From positions 1-8,804 of the forward strand of contig JAFTHF010000120.1 in assembly GCA_017457545.1 (NCBI GenBank): a DNA stretch of 8,804 bases. Direction: 5' to 3'. Of this stretch, positions 6,415-8,804 are shown piece by piece. The stretch comes from Clostridia bacterium (GTDB lineage Bacteria; Bacillota_A; Clostridia; Oscillospirales; CAG-272). The notes under the pieces were generated by a model, which had not been told where the DNA came from, searched no databases, and saw nothing but the letters and a program-made list of their open reading frames with translations. Each line of letters opens with the position of its first letter. Positions within the stretch are counted from its first letter, which is position 1. A program made the translations under genes and the position numbers.

Positions 6415-7389
6415 TTATTTCACAATCTCAACAAAATTATTTTCATACTTGTATCGTGTACCACCGTACGGTGCAAAGTATTCCTTCTGATTTATCTCTT
6501 CAAATTGACCTGCAGGTATATTCTCAAGCAGGATCGGAGGCAGAGTAGATATATTCCTGCTGCTCCAATACCTCTTACCGAATATCATATTTTTACGAGT
6601 AACATCCTTCTGAATATACTTTGTAACGTAAAGCACTACATTCTTGATACTCTTTTCAATTTTTATCGCTGTTGAAAAACCGTAAGTCCATTCCTGGATG
6701 TTATATACTACGCCGGTTATATGCTCGTCCCTTATCCTTCCAAGCTTGAGCCATTTTTCAATTTTACTCAAGCGAACAGGTTGATCATAACCTTGTACCT
6801 TCCTGGTACCGCTATCTACAAATGAGAGAGCTTCGTTAATAACTCCATGAAAATGGATCTTCAAATGACCATCTTTATCCTCTTTATGATGCTCAGGAAC
6901 AAAAACGTACTTTAAACCTTTACGATATTTTTGATTTTTTAACCATTGAGTAAACTTACTCTCTACCTCAAGGGGATTATAACTTTTTACTTTACCTAAA
7001 TCAAAAGTTAACGTTGTAAAATAGCACATATCAGGGTTAAGAAGTATTATATCTTCAATTTTTCGACAAGCTCTTTGGTCGGCTGATTTGCGATATTCCC
7101 ATTCACTTTTTATGTATGAAGGAACATGAAATTTTCTTTTCAAGAAATCCGAATATGAGAAAAAGTCGAATTTTGGAACATTGCTTTTTTCATGCGGTAT
7201 ATGTATATGGAAATTCCAAGAAGAACAAAAAGTCGCTTTTTTATATCCGCCTGGATATATTTGAATTTTTTTATTATATCCAGGTGCATAGAGCAGCTCT
7301 TCAAGGACATCACTCCCTTCGGAGAATATATATTTTTGCTTGCCGACTTGAATATAATCCTCTCCAATGAGAATGTTTTGATTTTCCAT
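6415..7389 (-). CDS. Rolling-circle replication initiator (HUH endonuclease)
   Basis: The 324-aa protein contains the three ordered motifs of rolling-circle Reps. Motif 1 is FTTLTFD (124-130). Motif 2 is the HUH metal-binding HFHGVI, with H179 and H181. Motif 3 is YVTKYIQKD, with Y254 and Y258 as candidate nicking tyrosines in a YxxKY arrangement. It would nick the double-stranded form at the origin, attach to the 5' end and start rolling-circle synthesis. The ATG at 7389 has no recognisable Shine-Dalgarno sequence; only CACCCAGAAAA precedes it. A compound hairpin ends 14 nt upstream, so expression may be low or structurally controlled. Plasmid Reps share these motifs, so Rep alone does not prove a phage. 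The joint presence of exported proteins and the ATPase does favour one. Confidence 0.88.
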   Translation of the reverse strand: MENQNILIGEDYIQVGKQKYIFSEGSDVLEELLYAPGYNKKIQIYPGGYKKATFCSSWNFHIHIPHEKSNVPKFDFFSYSDFLKRKFHVPSYIKSEWEYRKSADQRACRKIEDIILLNPDMCYFTTLTFDLGKVKSYNPLEVESKFTQWLKNQKYRKGLKYVFVPEHHKEDKDGHLKIHFHGVINEALSFVDSGTRKVQGYDQPVRLSKIEKWLKLGRIRDEHITGVVYNIQEWTYGFSTAIKIEKSIKNVVLYVTKYIQKDVTRKNMIFGKRYWSSRNISTLPPILLENIPAGQFEEINQKEYFAPYGGTRYKYENNFVEIVK

Positions 7390-7403
7390 TTTTCTGGGTG
7401 TGA

Positions 7404-7468
7404 GATACTTTTGTGGGTACTATCGAGTAACGCGTGCGTGCGTACCCGCACGCACCCACAAGAGTATC
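7404..7468. repeat. Compound hairpin upstream of rep, candidate origin or operator
   Basis: An outer stem pairs GATACTTTTGTGGGT (7404-7418) with ACCCACAAGAGTATC (7454-7468), 14 of 15 Watson-Crick plus one G-T. Inside, GTGCGTGCG (7434-7442) and CGCACGCAC (7447-7455) form a 9-bp stem with the 4-nt loop TACC, sharing two bases with the outer arm. GGGTAC/GTACCC (7415-7420/7442-7447) offers an alternative pairing. It fills most of the 88-nt gap between the 122-aa gene and rep. Rep proteins of this class often nick in the loop of a hairpin near their own gene, so a double-strand origin is plausible. Transcript attenuation before rep is the alternative. Confidence 0.6.
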
Positions 7469-7477
7469 ATTTTACTT

Positions 7478-7846
7478 TTACTTGCTTGCAGACTGTTTCT
7501 GATTAGCTTTAAGGATATCATCCAGGAATTTAACTCTTACTACTTCATCTGATACAGATCCATTAAATCCGGACTTAGCTCGAGTTTCAAAGAAGCATTC
7601 ACGATCAAGGATCGATTTGGCAAACGATTCAAGTTTTTCAGGAACCTCTTTAATTCCAAATATAAACTTGATATCATCGATAGGAATATTGTACTTTCCA
7701 ACATTAAAACCTACAGAGTTAGGAGCAGTATCCTCTGTTGTAACTCTGAGCTCAAGTTTATTAATCTCAATTACTTGCTTCTTTCCTTCAACCTCTCTTT
7801 CAAAAGATTCATTGTGACGGATCTTTACACCAATAATGTATGCCAT
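7478..7846 (-). CDS. Candidate single-stranded-DNA-binding protein (122 aa)
   Basis: This is the first gene of the leftward operon, with AAAGGA about 8 nt before the ATG. The protein has no signal peptide or membrane span. Alternating hydrophobic residues suggest about five beta strands (YIIGVKI, VIEINKLELRV, KYNIPIDDIKFIFG, CFFETRA, VVRVKFL) and a polar C-terminal tail. Compact beta-barrel proteins of this size, encoded next to rep, are the usual ssDNA-binding proteins of filamentous phages (gene V class). No signature motif confirms it, so the function rests on size, predicted fold and position. A replication accessory or a regulator is also possible. Confidence 0.75.
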   Translation of the reverse strand: MAYIIGVKIRHNESFEREVEGKKQVIEINKLELRVTTEDTAPNSVGFNVGKYNIPIDDIKFIFGIKEVPEKLESFAKSILDRECFFETRAKSGFNGSVSDEVVRVKFLDDILKANQKQSASK

Positions 7847-7871
7847 ACTTTTTTTCCTTTCCGGGCTTTGC

Positions 7872-7901
7872 CCTATAAAAATATTGAGTGAATACTGTCA
7901 G
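7872..7901 (-). promoter_or_regulatory. Possible phage operon promoter with overlapping operator
   Basis: On the minus strand CTGACA (7901-7896) and TATAGG (7877-7872) are spaced by 18 nt, reading towards the 122-aa gene. The left arm of the inverted repeat (7878-7894) fills the spacer almost exactly, as an operator would. The -10 is a weak match (4 of 6). A short GGGC/GCCC hairpin (7863-7873) would lie near the transcript start. Confidence 0.3.
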
Positions 7902-7933
7902 AGGATCCTCTAACCCTATTCACTCAATATTTT
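7878..7933. repeat. 56-nt inverted repeat at the right edge of the element
   Basis: Two 17-nt arms, AAAATATTGAGTGAATA (7878-7894) and its exact complement at 7917-7933, flank 22 nt. Those 22 nt contain the 12-bp palindrome AGAGGATCCTCT (7900-7911). The A-start and T-end resemble a bidirectional terminator, although the stem is AT-rich. It sits between the first phage gene and the host promoter and may mark the element's end, an operator or a replication signal. Confidence 0.7.
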
Positions 7934-7969
7934 AAACTTAAAGAATAAAATGAAAAAAATGGGAAAATA

Positions 7970-7998
7970 TTGAATTTATATTATAAATGTGGTATCAT
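7970..7998 (+). promoter_or_regulatory. Promoter of the serine hydrolase gene
   Basis: TTGAAT (7970-7975) and TATCAT (7993-7998) are separated by 17 nt with a TG extension before the -10 (TGG). This points to a sigma-A promoter with transcription starting near 8005, about 29 nt before the ATG. AAGGAG (8022-8027) follows as the ribosome binding site. Confidence 0.6.
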
Positions 7999-8033
7999 AT
8001 TACTATTAGGAAAAAATATTTAAGGAGCAAAAA

Positions 8034-8804
8034 ATGAACTATAATTTTTCAGATCTTGACAAGTATCTTGACTCTGTTTTGGTAAATGAGAGGGTGCCCG
8101 GCTACGACTGTAAGGTGTTCTTTGAGGGTAAGGAGGTATACCGCCGTATGAACGGATATGCCGACAGAGAGAATAAGAAGCCTATTACAGAGGACACAAT
8201 GTATTTTATATACTCTGCATCTAAGGTAATAAACTGTGCAGCAGCTCTTCACGCTTATGAGGAGGGATACTTCAATCTTACTTATCCCGTATGGTGGTAT
8301 CTTCCCGAATTTAAGGACTGTCTTGTAAAGAAATACGATAAGGACTGGAATCTTGAGCTTGTTAAGCTGGAGCGCCAGATGACTATACAGGACCTTTTTG
8401 CTATGTCTGCAGGACTTAACTATGAGCTTCATACAGATGCTGTAAAAAAGGTTATTGCAGATACAGACGGTAGGGCGCCAACACGCGAGGTAATGAAGGC
8501 TATTGCAAAGAACTCCCTTGAGTATCAGCCAAGGGACCGTTGGGGCTACAGCCTTTGTCACGACGTTCTTGCAGGCGTTGTAGAGGTAGCAACAGGCGTT
8601 CGCTTTGCTGACTATGTACAGAATAATATCTTTGATAAGCTTGGTATGAAGGATTCATATTTCCATATGAATGACAGTATTAAGCCACGTATGGCTCAGC
8701 TTTACGTTCACAATTCCGAGGACGGAAATACATATCTCCGTGACCTTAACAATGATTACATTGTAGGCACAGAGTATGACAGTGGTGGAGCAGGTATTAT
8801 TACA
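8034..8804 (+). CDS. Serine hydrolase, beta-lactamase/PBP family (C-terminus beyond the window)
   Basis: The frame opens at the ATG at 8034 with AAGGAG 6 nt upstream and remains open to the edge, giving 257 residues. Family members are commonly about 330-450 aa. The SxxK catalytic motif is present (S61-A-S-K64, in FIYSASKVINC). The second motif region reads WGYSLCHDVLAGVVEVATG (170-188), where the usual YxN is YSL at 172-174. Further family marks are LFAMSAGL (121-128), IFDKLGM (199-205) and DSGGAGI (249-255). No signal peptide is seen, so it is probably cytoplasmic, acting as an esterase or peptidase rather than a resistance enzyme. It has its own promoter and opposite orientation to the phage genes, consistent with host flanking DNA. 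Confidence 0.88.
   Translation, partial: MNYNFSDLDKYLDSVLVNERVPGYDCKVFFEGKEVYRRMNGYADRENKKPITEDTMYFIYSASKVINCAAALHAYEEGYFNLTYPVWWYLPEFKDCLVKKYDKDWNLELVKLERQMTIQDLFAMSAGLNYELHTDAVKKVIADTDGRAPTREVMKAIAKNSLEYQPRDRWGYSLCHDVLAGVVEVATGVRFADYVQNNIFDKLGMKDSYFHMNDSIKPRMAQLYVHNSEDGNTYLRDLNNDYIVGTEYDSGGAGIIT

Larger units (their letters stand above)
642..7970 (-). mobile_element. Inovirus-like (filamentous phage) prophage core
   Basis: The set comprises an HUH Rep, a small beta-rich protein next to it, a basic protein, two exported proteins (one with a C-terminal anchor), membrane microproteins and a membrane ATPase. This is the modular order replication, structure/adsorption, assembly of filamentous phages. 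All are on the minus strand except the 79-aa gene, with tight spacing or overlaps. Ends are not defined: no flanking direct repeat or dif-like site was found, and the left limit depends on whether the IS30 transposase belongs to the element. An alternative is a small rolling-circle conjugative or mobilisable element. No relaxase or other conjugation gene is visible. Confidence 0.65.

Noticed and set aside
7847..8033. dif-type (XerCD) attachment site at the right edge
   Set aside because: No 28-bp sequence resembling Firmicutes dif could be found in this intergenic stretch.
8049..8561. Minus-strand 170-codon frame
   Set aside because: It is the complement of the well-supported serine hydrolase, which has catalytic motifs, a promoter and a ribosome binding site.
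1..8804. CRISPR array or rRNA genes
   Set aside because: No regularly spaced direct repeats and no rRNA-like sequence were seen.

Overview
The window looks like a stretch of a low-to-moderate-GC Clostridia-type (Firmicutes/Bacillota, Ruminococcus-like) chromosome. It appears to carry an integrated filamentous (inovirus-like) phage genome. The grounds are strong AGGAGG-type ribosome binding sites, AT-rich sigma-A promoters and gene content. No taxon can be proved from the sequence alone.

Layout, in the transcription direction of the element (minus strand, so from right to left). At the right edge a plus-strand host-type gene starts: a serine hydrolase of the beta-lactamase/PBP family, 8034 to beyond the window, with its own extended -10 promoter. 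Between it and the element lies a 56-nt inverted repeat (7878-7933). Next come a 122-aa candidate ssDNA-binding protein, a compound hairpin (7404-7468), an HUH rolling-circle Rep (324 aa), a very basic 64-aa protein and two consecutive exported proteins. The first exported protein (277 aa) is secreted; the second (457 aa) is anchored by a C-terminal membrane segment. After a 334-nt gap follow a 73-aa protein, a 34-aa membrane microprotein and a 777-aa Zot/pI-like membrane ATPase. These last three overlap by a few bases, and a terminator follows them. The gap holds one lone plus-strand gene, a 79-aa membrane protein with its own promoter and terminator.

Further left is a gene-free, heavily structured stretch (642-990). 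At the left edge is the 5' part of an IS30-family DDE transposase, in the same orientation as the phage genes.

How it fits together: Rep would nick and drive rolling-circle replication. The 122-aa protein and possibly the basic 64-aa protein would handle the single strand. The exported proteins would be virion or adsorption candidates, and the ATPase would power membrane extrusion. Filamentous phages of Spiroplasma are known to carry IS-type transposases, so the IS30 transposase may be the integration module rather than a chance insertion. No classical major coat protein is obvious; the 34-aa and 79-aa membrane proteins are the candidates. The most interesting non-coding signals are four strong inverted repeats. 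One of them, at 739-850, is complementary with G-U pairs only when read on the minus strand, which points to a functional RNA or ssDNA on the phage sense strand.
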